A DNA stretch of 64,000 nt from an uncultured Pelagibacteraceae bacterium (GCA_902628275.1 CACOMI010000001.1:149226-213225), one strand, 5' to 3'. Positions 53,651 to 62,721 are shown, counted from the first letter of the stretch. Notes: generated from the sequence alone by a model not told the origin. A program made the numbers and translations.

Positions 53651-54154
53651 ATGAATATTATAATTTATACAGTATTAATTCTAGCAGGTTTATATTTTTT
53701 GCTAAGATATTTAACTGTAGTTGCGTCAAAAAAAATATCTAAGGGTTTAAGGATTTTATTATTTCTTATTTTGGCTATTTTTGCAATATTATTTGCGATA
53801 GGTGGAAAAGTTTTATTAACACTGCCTCTTACCCTTGCAAGTTTAGCACTCCTAAAATTAAAGGGTCTCTCCATTTTTCAATTAATTTCTCTTTATAGAT
53901 TAATTCAAACTTTAAGAAATTCTGGAAGGTTTTCTTTTAACAATCAAAATCCATCTAATTTAAGCACTATGTCAACGCAAGAAGCATACAGAATTTTAAA
54001 CTTAAATCCCTCTAAAAGCTTTACAAAAGAAGAAGTAAATAAAGCATACATTAAAATTCAAAAAAAAATCCATCCAGATATTTCTCCAGAAACATCAAGA
54101 TTGTCTTCTTTAGTAAATGAAGCAAAAGAAATTGTTTTAAGAGACATAGGTTAA
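53651..54154 (+). CDS. Membrane-anchored J-domain protein (Tim14/DjlA-like architecture)
   Basis: The 167-residue protein has two N-terminal hydrophobic segments (MNIIIYTVLILAGLYFLLRYL and ILLFLILAIFAILFAIG) and a C-terminal truncated J domain, STQEAYRILNLNPSKSFTKEEVNKAYIK, with HPD in KIHPDISPE. An anchor followed by a C-terminal J domain is the arrangement of mitochondrial Tim14/Pam18 and its alphaproteobacterial relatives, which stimulate Hsp70 at the inner membrane. No client can be named. The ATG 53651 follows AGGAA; an upstream GTG (53624) would overlap ptrB. Confidence 0.83.
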   Translation: MNIIIYTVLILAGLYFLLRYLTVVASKKISKGLRILLFLILAIFAILFAIGGKVLLTLPLTLASLALLKLKGLSIFQLISLYRLIQTLRNSGRFSFNNQNPSNLSTMSTQEAYRILNLNPSKSFTKEEVNKAYIKIQKKIHPDISPETSRLSSLVNEAKEIVLRDIG

Positions 54155-54199
54155 ATTATTTAATCTTTACTAAATTTATATTTTATATAAATTTTAAAT

Positions 54200-55084
54200 A
54201 TGAATAATATTAAAGGAATATACGCTGCATCAATGTCAGTATTAAATGAAAATTTGACATTAAATATAGATGAAACAATAAAGCATGCAGAAATGGTAAT
54301 TGACAAAGGTTGTCATGGAGTTGCAATCTTTGGAAGTACTGGGCAGGCACAACTTATTCCGATTTCAGAAAAAATTAACTTATTAAATAAACTTTCTATA
54401 AATAAATACAAAGATAAATATTTAATTGGAACTGGGCTCAATTCGTTAGGAGATACAATAAATTTTATGAAAGTGGCCAAATCATTAGATTTTAAAAAAT
54501 TTTTAATTATGCCACCTGCTTATTATATCTATGGTGATAATGAAGTGATTGATTTTTATAGTAAAATCGTTGAGGCAATCCCTGAAAGTAAAATTATTCT
54601 TTATAATTTTGAAAAATTATGTGGATATAAATTTAGTGTAGAATGTGTCGAACATCTTGTAAAAAAGTTCCCAGATCAAATAGTTGGAGTTAAAGACAGT
54701 TCCTATAATCTTTTTGAAAATTTAAAATTAGATAACTTTTCTATTATGCCTGGCTCCGAATCAAAACTATTAAAAGGACTTGAACTAGGTTGCTCTGGTA
54801 TAATTACAGCTACTTGCAATGTTACAGCGGTATTAGCAAGAAAAGTTTATGATGATTTTAGCGAAGGTACACCCCAAACAGTTAATAAAAAACTTTGTGA
54901 GGTTAGAAGTGAGTTTGAAAAGTATAATCTTATATCTGGTTTACATACTTTTTATAAAAAAAAAGATACTATCTACGAAAATTTATTACCTCCTTTGAGA
55001 GTTTTAGACGCTAAAAATGAAAAAGAGCTTGTTAGTAATTTAGAAAAACTCAACTTCTCAATTAAATCTTTAATGGCGGCATAA
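54200..55084 (+). CDS. DapA/NanA-family aldolase-lyase of unknown substrate
   Basis: The 294-residue TIM barrel has the Schiff-base lysine at 165 (VGVKDSS) and the tyrosine at 135 (ILYNFEK) of the dihydrodipicolinate synthase / N-acetylneuraminate lyase family. The substrate loop is GSTGQ rather than GTTGE, so it is probably not the true DapA and may cleave or make another 2-oxo acid. IPPAYY-like MPPAYYIYGD and ITATCNVTA are family features. It is two bases upstream of cfa, but a link in function is not evident. Confidence 0.82.
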   Translation: MNNIKGIYAASMSVLNENLTLNIDETIKHAEMVIDKGCHGVAIFGSTGQAQLIPISEKINLLNKLSINKYKDKYLIGTGLNSLGDTINFMKVAKSLDFKKFLIMPPAYYIYGDNEVIDFYSKIVEAIPESKIILYNFEKLCGYKFSVECVEHLVKKFPDQIVGVKDSSYNLFENLKLDNFSIMPGSESKLLKGLELGCSGIITATCNVTAVLARKVYDDFSEGTPQTVNKKLCEVRSEFEKYNLISGLHTFYKKKDTIYENLLPPLRVLDAKNEKELVSNLEKLNFSIKSLMAA

Positions 55085-55085
55085 A

Positions 55086-56276
55086 ATGCAATTAGCAAGA
55101 TTCCTAAATAGTGTTTTTAAGAGAGATGGATTTATATTAGTTGATGCTAATTCAAAAAATTATATTATTGGGAATCCCAAAAGTGATAATCCTATTAAAG
55201 TTAAAATTTTAAACAAAAATCTTCACTATAAGTTGTTATTTCATCCAGATCTTTATTTTGGCGAAGCCTACACAGATGGTGATATAGTTATTGAGAATGG
55301 AAGCCTTACTGATTTTCTAGATTTATCATTAATGAATTTTGGAAGAGGAGATTTAAATTTTTTTAGTTATTTAATCAATAGATTAAGGGGCTCTTATAGA
55401 TACTTAACTAATTTCAATTTTATAAAAAAATCTAAAATGAATGTTTCACACCACTACGATATCTCAGATGACCTTTATGATTTGTTTTTAGATCCTAAAA
55501 GACAATATTCTTGTGCATATTTTAAAAGCAAGACTGATAGTTTAGAAACAGCACAAAATAATAAAATTCAACATATAATTAAAAAATTAAATATCAAACC
55601 AAATCAAAAAGTTTTAGATATAGGATGTGGATGGGGTTCATTAGCGATAGATATTGCTAAAACTGCAAATTGTGAAGTTACAGGAATAACACTTTCAGAA
55701 AACCAGCTTAATTATTGTAAAAAAAAAGCAAAGGAACTTAATTTAGAGAACCAATTAAGTTTTAAATTAATGGATTACAGAGAGCTTACCGAAAAGTTTG
55801 ACAGAATAGTTAGTGTAGGAATGTTTGAACATGTTGGTAGAAAATTTTATAAAAAATTTTTTTCACAAGTTGAAAAATTATTAAAAGATGACGGTGTATC
55901 TTTAATTCACACTATTGGGTCTGTAAATCCACCAAGGGATCCTCATCCTTGGATTACAAAGTATATATTCCCAGGTGGTTATACTCCAAGTTTGAGTGAA
56001 GTAACAACGCCAATAGAAAAAGCTGGTTTAATTGTTGCAGATATTGAAGTTTTAAGAATGCATTATTCTCACACTTTAAGACATTGGAAAGAAAATTGTC
56101 TCAAAAATAAAGACAAAATAATTCAAATGTTTGATGAGAGATTTTTTAGGATGTGGGAATTTTATCTTGCTGGTTGTGAGATGGCATTTAAATGGGGTGA
56201 TCAAGTTGTATACCAATTTCAATTAACAAAGAATTATTCTTCTACACCTGTTACAAGAGACTATATTTATCAATAA
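55086..56276 (+). CDS. cfa: Cyclopropane-fatty-acyl-phospholipid synthase
   Basis: The 396-residue protein has an N-terminal lipid-binding domain and a SAM-methyltransferase domain with VLDIGCGWGSLAIDIAK. Further markers are HYDISDDLYDLFLDPKRQYSCAYF, VSVGMFEHVG, KYIFPGGYTPSLSE, HYSHTLRHWKENC and the C-terminal AGCEMAFKWGDQVVYQFQLTK. It adds a methylene bridge from SAM to unsaturated membrane lipids, which stabilises membranes under stress. Length equals that of E. coli Cfa. Confidence 0.93.
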   Translation: MQLARFLNSVFKRDGFILVDANSKNYIIGNPKSDNPIKVKILNKNLHYKLLFHPDLYFGEAYTDGDIVIENGSLTDFLDLSLMNFGRGDLNFFSYLINRLRGSYRYLTNFNFIKKSKMNVSHHYDISDDLYDLFLDPKRQYSCAYFKSKTDSLETAQNNKIQHIIKKLNIKPNQKVLDIGCGWGSLAIDIAKTANCEVTGITLSENQLNYCKKKAKELNLENQLSFKLMDYRELTEKFDRIVSVGMFEHVGRKFYKKFFSQVEKLLKDDGVSLIHTIGSVNPPRDPHPWITKYIFPGGYTPSLSEVTTPIEKAGLIVADIEVLRMHYSHTLRHWKENCLKNKDKIIQMFDERFFRMWEFYLAGCEMAFKWGDQVVYQFQLTKNYSSTPVTRDYIYQ

Positions 56277-56304
56277 ATAATTGGTAGAAATTAATTCCCT
56301 TAAA

Positions 56305-57531
56305 ATGAAAAAAAAGAAAAAAAAATTAAAAAAAAGTACTTCTAAAAATCAAAGAAAAACTAAAAAAAAAGTTAAAAAAACATTCAAAAAGTCAAATAAA
56401 TTTAAGATTAAAAACAAATCTGTAAAAAAAATTAATAATAGAAAAAAACAAAAAAATAAAAAACAAAAAAAAACAAAAAAACTAAAACAATCAAGAAAGA
56501 TTTCAAAAAAGTTTAAATCTACTATACAAAAGAAACCAGATTTTCTTTTAAAGGTAGTTAACTTTCAAAATTCTCTAAAGCCCGAATTTAAGTTTAGATT
56601 AAATTTTGGTTTCGAAAAATATATCCAGGCATTTTTTGATAAAATAGCAGATACAATTTCACAGTATAAAATTCTAAAAAAAGATGAAGCTAGAAGGTTA
56701 AAATTAGAAAAACAAGAAAAAGAACGATTAGAAAAGATTGAAACTGCAAAAGAAAAGCAAAAAGAGGCTGAATTAAAAGTCAAATTAAAAGAACAAGCTT
56801 TAAAAGATGAAATTAGATTAGAAAAACAAAGAACAAAAGAAATAAAATTATTCTTAAGAAAAGAACAAGCTCTTTTAAGAATTGAACAAGCAGAAAAACA
56901 AAAGCAATTTTTACAACAATTAAAATTAGATAAGCAAATTGAAAAGTTTAGAGTTAGAGAAGTTAAAGAATTAGAGAAATTGGAAAAAATTTCCTTAAGA
57001 GAAAAAAGAGAGGATTATGCTGGCTTACAACAAAGAATAGAAAAATTAAAAGAAAAATATCGAATTATAAGAGATCAAAAAATTAGAGAAAGAGTAGAGG
57101 CCTTAGGAGTTAAAATTCAAGGAGATGAAGATAGAGAAACACTTTTACAAAAAGAAAAAGAATATACTTTAGCTAGACAGAAAATTGAGTTTGCTCTTGA
57201 AAGCTTTTACAGAAGTGCTAGCAGTTTAGTATTTCAATTAAACAAAAGACACATAACAAGACATATGTCTATCTTTAGATGTATAGACAGAAGATTCGAA
57301 ACAGGAGAAATATTTGTTAAATGGGATGAAGCCTCAGATGATGAATGGCTTTTATTAATTTATATAAAAAATAATTCACCAGATGAAGGAATAGTTATTG
57401 AAGATAAAACCAATCCGGAAAAAAATATTTCTCATGAGTTTAAAAATAATGAAATATTTAAGGCTTCAGATACTATGGTTGACGCACTTACCCAACTAAT
57501 TGGAAGAAAAAGAGCCAAAAATATCAATTAA
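56305..57531 (+). CDS. Lysine-rich coiled-coil protein of unknown function
   Basis: The 408-residue protein (ATG 56305 preferred over a TTG at 56281) has three parts. Residues 1 to about 80 are almost half lysine with few acidic residues, like a histone-H1 tail. From about 120 to 280 it is a long charged K/E/R-rich helix with heptad-like spacing (KKDEARRLKLEKQEKERLEK). From about 290 it ends in a folded domain (RHMSIFRCIDRRFETGEIFVKWDEASDDEWLLL and DALTQLIGRKRAKN). No family comes to mind. DNA, RNA or ribosome binding is only a guess from the charge. Confidence 0.8.
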   Translation: MKKKKKKLKKSTSKNQRKTKKKVKKTFKKSNKFKIKNKSVKKINNRKKQKNKKQKKTKKLKQSRKISKKFKSTIQKKPDFLLKVVNFQNSLKPEFKFRLNFGFEKYIQAFFDKIADTISQYKILKKDEARRLKLEKQEKERLEKIETAKEKQKEAELKVKLKEQALKDEIRLEKQRTKEIKLFLRKEQALLRIEQAEKQKQFLQQLKLDKQIEKFRVREVKELEKLEKISLREKREDYAGLQQRIEKLKEKYRIIRDQKIRERVEALGVKIQGDEDRETLLQKEKEYTLARQKIEFALESFYRSASSLVFQLNKRHITRHMSIFRCIDRRFETGEIFVKWDEASDDEWLLLIYIKNNSPDEGIVIEDKTNPEKNISHEFKNNEIFKASDTMVDALTQLIGRKRAKNIN

Positions 57532-57561
57532 ATTATCTTAAATAATTAAGTATCATTTAAA

Positions 57562-57855
57562 ATGTTATTTTCATCTGCATTAATGATCATTTTGTATTTA
57601 ATATTCAGATATGTACTTGCATGGATAAGATACTTTAATAGTCTTGACTCTAGGTTAGGTCAGTCTACCTGGCGATGGAGTTATGATTATCCAGTTATAG
57701 GTGAAAGAGATATCTCAGATCTTGATGACAAAACTTTCGTTAGATTGAGGAGAAAAAGAAATAGAGTTATAACTCTGATGTACTCAATCTTATTAATAAT
57801 GTTCTTGCTATCCATGTCTTTACTGAGCGAATTTTTAATAATTTTCTTAACTTAG
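57562..57855 (+). CDS. Small membrane protein of unknown function
   Basis: The 97-residue protein has two hydrophobic segments (SSALMIILYLIFRYVLAWI and ITLMYSILLIMFLLSMSLLSEFLIIFL). A polar loop between them carries DSRLGQSTWRWSYDYPVIGERDIS. The WRWSYDYPVIGE segment looks conserved, but I do not recognise the family. It starts 30 bases after the lysine-rich gene and may be co-transcribed with it. The 3' end overlaps the DUF393 gene by four bases. Confidence 0.68.
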   Translation: MLFSSALMIILYLIFRYVLAWIRYFNSLDSRLGQSTWRWSYDYPVIGERDISDLDDKTFVRLRRKRNRVITLMYSILLIMFLLSMSLLSEFLIIFLT

Positions 57856-58199
57856 TTTTTGAGTTGCTTTTTATTTTTTAAATATAAAAAAAAGGCAATC
57901 ATTTCATACCCATATTTAAAGATTGTGAAAATTATTGGTAATTTAAAAAATTTATATAAAAATTTATATTTTGGAATTTTTTTCCAAACATATAGAAATG
58001 CTTCTGCACCCTGAATAATTTTACCATTTTCTTGAACATGTAGTCTTCTTAACAATTCTTTATTATTTCTAGATGTTTCTTTTTCAGCATCTGAATTATT
58101 AGTTATGTCTATCCAGTCAATATCTTTGATATTTTCTTTTTTATATAAGTTAATTTCTGATCTACAGATTTTACAAGAATTATTAAAATATACCCTCAT
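57852..58199 (-). CDS. DUF393 (DCC-type) thiol-disulfide oxidoreductase family
   Basis: The 115-residue protein has VYFNNSCKICRSEINLYKKEN, the CxxC form of DUF393 (usual text YDGxCPxCxxE), and a C-terminal hydrophobic region (YKFFKLPIIFTIFKYGYEMIAFFLYL). DCC-family proteins are thioredoxin-like, with function seldom known. Here the motif is CKIC with the preceding aspartate-glycine replaced by N-N. It is divergent from tldD. Confidence 0.78.
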   Translation of the reverse strand: MRVYFNNSCKICRSEINLYKKENIKDIDWIDITNNSDAEKETSRNNKELLRRLHVQENGKIIQGAEAFLYVWKKIPKYKFLYKFFKLPIIFTIFKYGYEMIAFFLYLKNKKQLKN

Positions 58200-58250
58200 T
58201 TAACAATAATTAACTTTTAGTAAGAAATTGTACATGCGTAAAATGATCAG

Positions 58251-58278
58251 TTGAAAATTATCAACAAACCACTATTTA
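58251..58278 (+). promoter_or_regulatory. Candidate promoter of tldD
   Basis: TTGAAA (58251-58256), a 16-base spacer and TATTTA (58273-58278) lie six bases before the tldD ATG at 58285. As for ahcY, the predicted start would be at or very near the start codon. A GGGAG also lies directly before the ATG, but it is too close for normal ribosome binding. Confidence 0.38.
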
Positions 58279-58284
58279 GGGAGT

Positions 58285-59697
58285 ATGAGTAATTTCTTTA
58301 ATAAATCTGATTTAACAAGACAAGATACAGATAAAATAGTATCTGAAACCCTAAAAAATTGTGATGATGGTGAGTTGTATTTAGAGGAGTCTAAATCGGA
58401 GTCAATTCTACTTGATGATAACAAAATTAAGAGTTCAAATTATAGTTCTGATTTAGGATTTGGATTTAGAGCTATTTCGGACGAGGTTGTTGCTTATTCA
58501 TATTCAAATGAAATATCAAAAGACTCATTAATAAGTTCATCAGAAAATCTTAAGTCAACTTTAAAATCAATTAAAGGTACTTATAATCATGAAATACCAA
58601 AAACAAACAAGAAATTGTATGAAGATATTAATCCAATAGAACAAAAAACTTTGAACTCAAAAATAGAGGTTTTAAATAAAGTAAATGATTTTTTAAGAAA
58701 AAAAGATGGGTCAGTAAAACAAGTTACAGCAAGTTTTGCTGGTGAACAAAAATCAATAGAAATTATTAGATCGGGTGGAGAGTCACTGACTGATGTGCGT
58801 CCATTAATTAGATTTAATGTATCTGTAATGTTAGAAAAAAATGGCAGAAAAGAAACTGGTGTTTATGGTATTGGCGGTAGACAATCTTATGATGATTATT
58901 TAAAAAATGATAATTGGAAAAATGTTTGCGAAGAAGCTTTAAGAATTGCATCAGTAAATTTAGAAAGTAAACCCGCACCTGCTGGAGAAATGAAAGTAGT
59001 CTTAGGACCTGGTTGGCCAGCAATATTAATTCATGAAGCAATCGGTCATGGTCTTGAAGGAGATTTTAATAGAAAAAAAACTTCAGCATTTCACAATCTT
59101 ATGGGCCAAAAAGTTGCCAGTGAAGGTGTAACAATTGTAGATGATGGAACAATAGATAATAGAAGAGGAAGTCTAACCATTGACGATGAAGGAACCCCAA
59201 CTGAAAGAACAGTTTTAATTGAAAACGGTATTCTTAAAGGTTTTATGCAAGACAGACATAATGCTCGATTAATGAATACAAAATCAACTGGTTCTGGAAG
59301 AAGAGAAAATTATAGACATGTTGTTTTACCAAGAATGAGAAACACGATGATGTTAAGTGGTAATCAAACTCAAGATGAAATGATTAAATCCGTAGATAAA
59401 GGTATTTTTGCTGTAAGTTTTGGAGGGGGGCAGGTAGATATTACTTCTGGAAAATTTGTATTTAATTGTACAGAAGCCTACGAAATAAATAATGGTAAAA
59501 TTGGTTCTCCAATTAAGGGAGCAACTTTAATTGGAGATGGACCATCAATACTTAGAGAAGTTTCAATGGTAGGAAATGATATGATGATGGATCCTGGTAT
59601 AGGTACTTGTGGAAAAGCTGGGCAAGGAGTTCCCGTAGGAGTAGCTCAACCTTCAATTTTAATTGATAAAATGACAGTTGGTGGAACAAAACTTTAA
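58285..59697 (+). CDS. tldD: Metalloprotease TldD
   Basis: The 470-residue protein is the catalytic half of the TldD/TldE heterodimer. It has the zinc motif HEAIGHGLEGDF near residue 250, and GWPAILIHEAIGH, DRHNARLMN, SGRRENYRHV, MRNTMMLSG and GDGPSILREVSMVGNDMM. TldD/E degrades unfolded peptides and processes ribosomally made peptide products such as microcin B17. tldE follows three bases later, so the dimer is produced from one message. Confidence 0.94.
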   Translation: MSNFFNKSDLTRQDTDKIVSETLKNCDDGELYLEESKSESILLDDNKIKSSNYSSDLGFGFRAISDEVVAYSYSNEISKDSLISSSENLKSTLKSIKGTYNHEIPKTNKKLYEDINPIEQKTLNSKIEVLNKVNDFLRKKDGSVKQVTASFAGEQKSIEIIRSGGESLTDVRPLIRFNVSVMLEKNGRKETGVYGIGGRQSYDDYLKNDNWKNVCEEALRIASVNLESKPAPAGEMKVVLGPGWPAILIHEAIGHGLEGDFNRKKTSAFHNLMGQKVASEGVTIVDDGTIDNRRGSLTIDDEGTPTERTVLIENGILKGFMQDRHNARLMNTKSTGSGRRENYRHVVLPRMRNTMMLSGNQTQDEMIKSVDKGIFAVSFGGGQVDITSGKFVFNCTEAYEINNGKIGSPIKGATLIGDGPSILREVSMVGNDMMMDPGIGTCGKAGQGVPVGVAQPSILIDKMTVGGTKL

Positions 59698-59700
59698 ATA

Positions 59701-61017
59701 ATGATTAAAGACCAAGAATTTTTAAAATCAAAAGCTTCTTATTGTTTAGATTTAGCAAAAAAAATGGGAGCAACAGATGTAAGTGTTACAGTTGGGCATA
59801 CAATTTCAGAAACTGTAAATTTTAGAAATAAAAATTTAGAGGCTTCGGATAGATCAGATGGGTTGGCTTTGAGTATTGAAACTTATATTGATAAAAAAAG
59901 ATCATCAATAACATCGTCAAATTTAATCGATGAAAATATAAAAACATTAGTTGAAAAATGCTATGAAACTACGAAAATTACTCCTGAGGATGAATTTAAC
60001 TCTTTGCCAGATAAAAATTTGTTAGCACAAAAAATAAAAAATCTTGATTTGTATGATCAAACAAGATTCGAAAATGAAAAAAAAATTAATTATTTAAATG
60101 AACTGGAGAAGGCTGCATCTGAACCAGAGAAAATTATAAATACAGAGTCAAGCTTTACTGAAAATAAAACAAATTTTATTTTAGCGAATAGTGATGGTTT
60201 TTGCGATGGCTGGAAAAAATCAAGTTTTACCGCTTCTAGTGTCACGGTTGCTAAAGATGAAAATAGTATGGAGCGAGATTATGCATATACTAGTTGCCGC
60301 CATTTAGTTGATATCAAGGAGGCTAGTGAACTAGGAAAAATAGCAGCCGCACAAACCATAAAAAAATTAAGTCCTAAAAAAATTGGTAGCGAAAAAATTA
60401 ATTTAATTTTTGATAAAAAAATTGCAAAAGGAATGCTAACTGCATTTGCAGGAGCTATATCAGCATCAGCAATTTCTCGAGGCACTTCATTTCTAAAGGA
60501 TAAAATTAATCAACAAGTTTTTTCAAAAATGATTAATGTAGTAGATAAACCTGATATTGTTAAAGGTATTGGCTCTAAATATTTTGATACTGAAGGAGTA
60601 AATTCAGAAACTTTAAATCTTGTAGAGGATGGTTTGCTCAAGAATTATCTTATAGATACTTACAATGGTAAAAAATTAAATTTGCAATCAAATGGAAGAA
60701 GTGGTGGAACAACAAACCTTTATTTTGAAAATGGGAATATTAGTTTTGAAGAGCTTTTAAAAAATAGCTCAAAAAGTCTTTATATCACAGAAACAATTGG
60801 ACATGGTAGCAACCTTGTAACTGGAGACTATTCAGTAGGAGCAGCTGGTTATTTAATTGAAAATGGTGAATTCAAATATCCTGTTAATGAAATTACGATA
60901 GCTGGTAATTTTAAGGATATGTTTAAAAATATAATTTTAGCAAATGATTTAGAATTTGAATATTCAGTTAATTCACCAACTATGATGATAGAAGGAATGA
61001 CAGTTGCTGGAAAATGA
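59701..61017 (+). CDS. pmbA: TldD/TldE partner PmbA (TldE)
   Basis: The 438-residue protein is the non-catalytic partner: it shares the TldD fold but lacks the HExxxH zinc motif. It shows VTVGHTISETVNFRNKNLEAS, FVLANSDGF-like FILANSDGF, GMLTAFAGAISASAISRGTSFLKD and GHGSNLVTGDYSVGAAGYLIENGE, all TldE markers. It completes the heterodimeric proteolytic chamber. The final codons overlap the next gene by four bases. Confidence 0.93.
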   Translation: MIKDQEFLKSKASYCLDLAKKMGATDVSVTVGHTISETVNFRNKNLEASDRSDGLALSIETYIDKKRSSITSSNLIDENIKTLVEKCYETTKITPEDEFNSLPDKNLLAQKIKNLDLYDQTRFENEKKINYLNELEKAASEPEKIINTESSFTENKTNFILANSDGFCDGWKKSSFTASSVTVAKDENSMERDYAYTSCRHLVDIKEASELGKIAAAQTIKKLSPKKIGSEKINLIFDKKIAKGMLTAFAGAISASAISRGTSFLKDKINQQVFSKMINVVDKPDIVKGIGSKYFDTEGVNSETLNLVEDGLLKNYLIDTYNGKKLNLQSNGRSGGTTNLYFENGNISFEELLKNSSKSLYITETIGHGSNLVTGDYSVGAAGYLIENGEFKYPVNEITIAGNFKDMFKNIILANDLEFEYSVNSPTMMIEGMTVAGK

Positions 61018-61985
61018 GTAGTTATTGTGTCATTGGCTCAGGAATATCTGGAGCAACAATAGCTAATCTATTAAGTAAAAAAAATTCTGTACATATTTAT
61101 GATAAAGCTCGAGGCCCAGGTGGCAGATGTTCTTTTAAAAGATTAAATAAGTCAAAAGGATTTGACCATGGCGCACAATATATTTCTCCAAAATCAATTC
61201 GATTTAAAAAATTTATTACAGATTTACGTAAAAAAAAAATCCTAAAAAAATGGACCGGCAAACATATTTTTTTAAACAGATTAAAAAAAGAAAATAAAAA
61301 TCATGTTAAAATAATTGGTTGCAAAGGCAACAACGATATTAGCAAACACTTAATAAAGAATATAAATTGTAATTTTCAAAGTGAGTTAGAGAAGATTAAA
61401 TATATTAAAAATAAATGGAAATTAGATTTTAAAAACAACCAAACAAAGTATTATGATAAATTAATATTAACTTGTCCATTCCCACAATTAAAAAAATTAT
61501 CAAAAAAATTTATAAAAAATCCGTTCATCAAACAAAAAATTAAAATGGATGCAAATATTACAGTCATGATTGAAATTAAAAAAACTAATAAAAATGTATC
61601 AAGTTATTTATTTAACGATAAAATTTTAGGATGGGCCGCTAAAGAAAATAGTAAAAAAAGATTTAAAAGTAATAATGATTTATGGACTTTACAAAGTACA
61701 AACCTATGGGCAAATAAAAAAATAAATAAAAATAGAGAAAATAAAGAAAAAAACTCAAAGATTTTAATTGATCAATTTTTTAAACTTACTGGAATTAAAA
61801 AAACGAAAATATTAACTTCATTAAATCATGGTTGGAAATATTCTTCAAATTCTAAATCCCTAAAGGTTAAAAGTTATTGGAACACTAAATTAAATTTAGG
61901 AGTTTGTGCAGATTGGTTCGTAGGTACTAGAGTAGAGGCTGGATGGATAAGTGCAAATGACCTTTATAAAAAAATAAATAAATAA
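61014..61985 (+). CDS. Renalase-like FAD-dependent oxidoreductase
   Basis: The 323-residue flavoprotein has the dinucleotide fold CVIGSGISGATIANLL, then YDKARGPGGRCSFKRL and FDHGAQYISPKS, matching the COG3380 renalase-like amine-oxidase group. The C-terminus NLGVCADWFVGTRVEAGWISA binds the second half of FAD. Renalase-like enzymes oxidise dihydro-NAD(P) isomers, but the reaction is not proven for most bacteria. It follows pmbA with a four-base overlap. Its lysine bias (many KK runs) reflects the AT-rich genome. Confidence 0.82.
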   Translation: MSSYCVIGSGISGATIANLLSKKNSVHIYDKARGPGGRCSFKRLNKSKGFDHGAQYISPKSIRFKKFITDLRKKKILKKWTGKHIFLNRLKKENKNHVKIIGCKGNNDISKHLIKNINCNFQSELEKIKYIKNKWKLDFKNNQTKYYDKLILTCPFPQLKKLSKKFIKNPFIKQKIKMDANITVMIEIKKTNKNVSSYLFNDKILGWAAKENSKKRFKSNNDLWTLQSTNLWANKKINKNRENKEKNSKILIDQFFKLTGIKKTKILTSLNHGWKYSSNSKSLKVKSYWNTKLNLGVCADWFVGTRVEAGWISANDLYKKINK

Positions 61986-61987
61986 CT

Positions 61988-62668
61988 TTATTGAAGATTT
62001 TTTAAACGATATTCCCAATCCCCCATTCTTTTATATGTAACTTTGACAATCACTGAAGTTTTTTTATCAAGCCAAATATCAAAATTTAATTTTTTATCCT
62101 CAGGTAGACTCATATCTTTAGATGTTAGTTTGAAGTGATCTGTTTTGTATTCTTTTCCATTAATGATAATGTTTTCCTTGGCGATGAAAGTAACAATTTG
62201 TTCTTTAATACTTCCTGAAATAGGACTTATTTGGCTTTCTGCTTGTAAAATTTTATGACTCCACCAATTTCCAATTATATTTTCTTCAGAAGCTTCACCT
62301 GAATATGAAGATCCTTTAATCTCAAACTTTTTTCCATTTTTGTCTAATTTTAAATTTACATATTTTCTTTTTTTATTTTGAAGTGTCTGTGATTGAAAAG
62401 AAATTAAATTATCTTTTAAATAAATTTCTTCTCCATATCCCTGTACTTTAAAAATTGTTGCTGATAGTAATTTTACTTCAAATTTATATTGATTTTTTAC
62501 TATAGTTGTTTCACCATCTCTCTCAAAAAAATAATTGTTATAACCAATGACTTCATTATTTCTCAAGATCTCCATTTCTATTTTGTCAAATTTGTTATAA
62601 TGACCTACATGAGCTAAAGAAATTGATGAGAAAAATACGGCTAGTAAAATGACCACAAAATTTTTCAT
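61988..62668 (-). CDS. Exported protein, probably DUF6134 family
   Basis: The 226-residue protein starts with a signal peptide (NFVVILLAVFFSSISLA, then HVGHYNKFD). It has a beta-rich body: EMEILRNNEVIGYNNYFFERDG, SATIFKVQGYGEEIYLKDN and GSSYSGEASEENIIGNWWSHKIL. This pattern resembles what I recall of the DUF6134 family (periplasmic proteins with a lipocalin-like beta fold), not verified. No cysteine pair or metal site stands out. It is convergent with the renalase-like gene with a two-base gap. Confidence 0.6.
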   Translation of the reverse strand: MKNFVVILLAVFFSSISLAHVGHYNKFDKIEMEILRNNEVIGYNNYFFERDGETTIVKNQYKFEVKLLSATIFKVQGYGEEIYLKDNLISFQSQTLQNKKRKYVNLKLDKNGKKFEIKGSSYSGEASEENIIGNWWSHKILQAESQISPISGSIKEQIVTFIAKENIIINGKEYKTDHFKLTSKDMSLPEDKKLNFDIWLDKKTSVIVKVTYKRMGDWEYRLKNLQ

Positions 62669-62721
62669 TTGGTAGTTACAATATTAGAATTTTTTATTAA
62701 TAGATATAGCTAATTATAATT

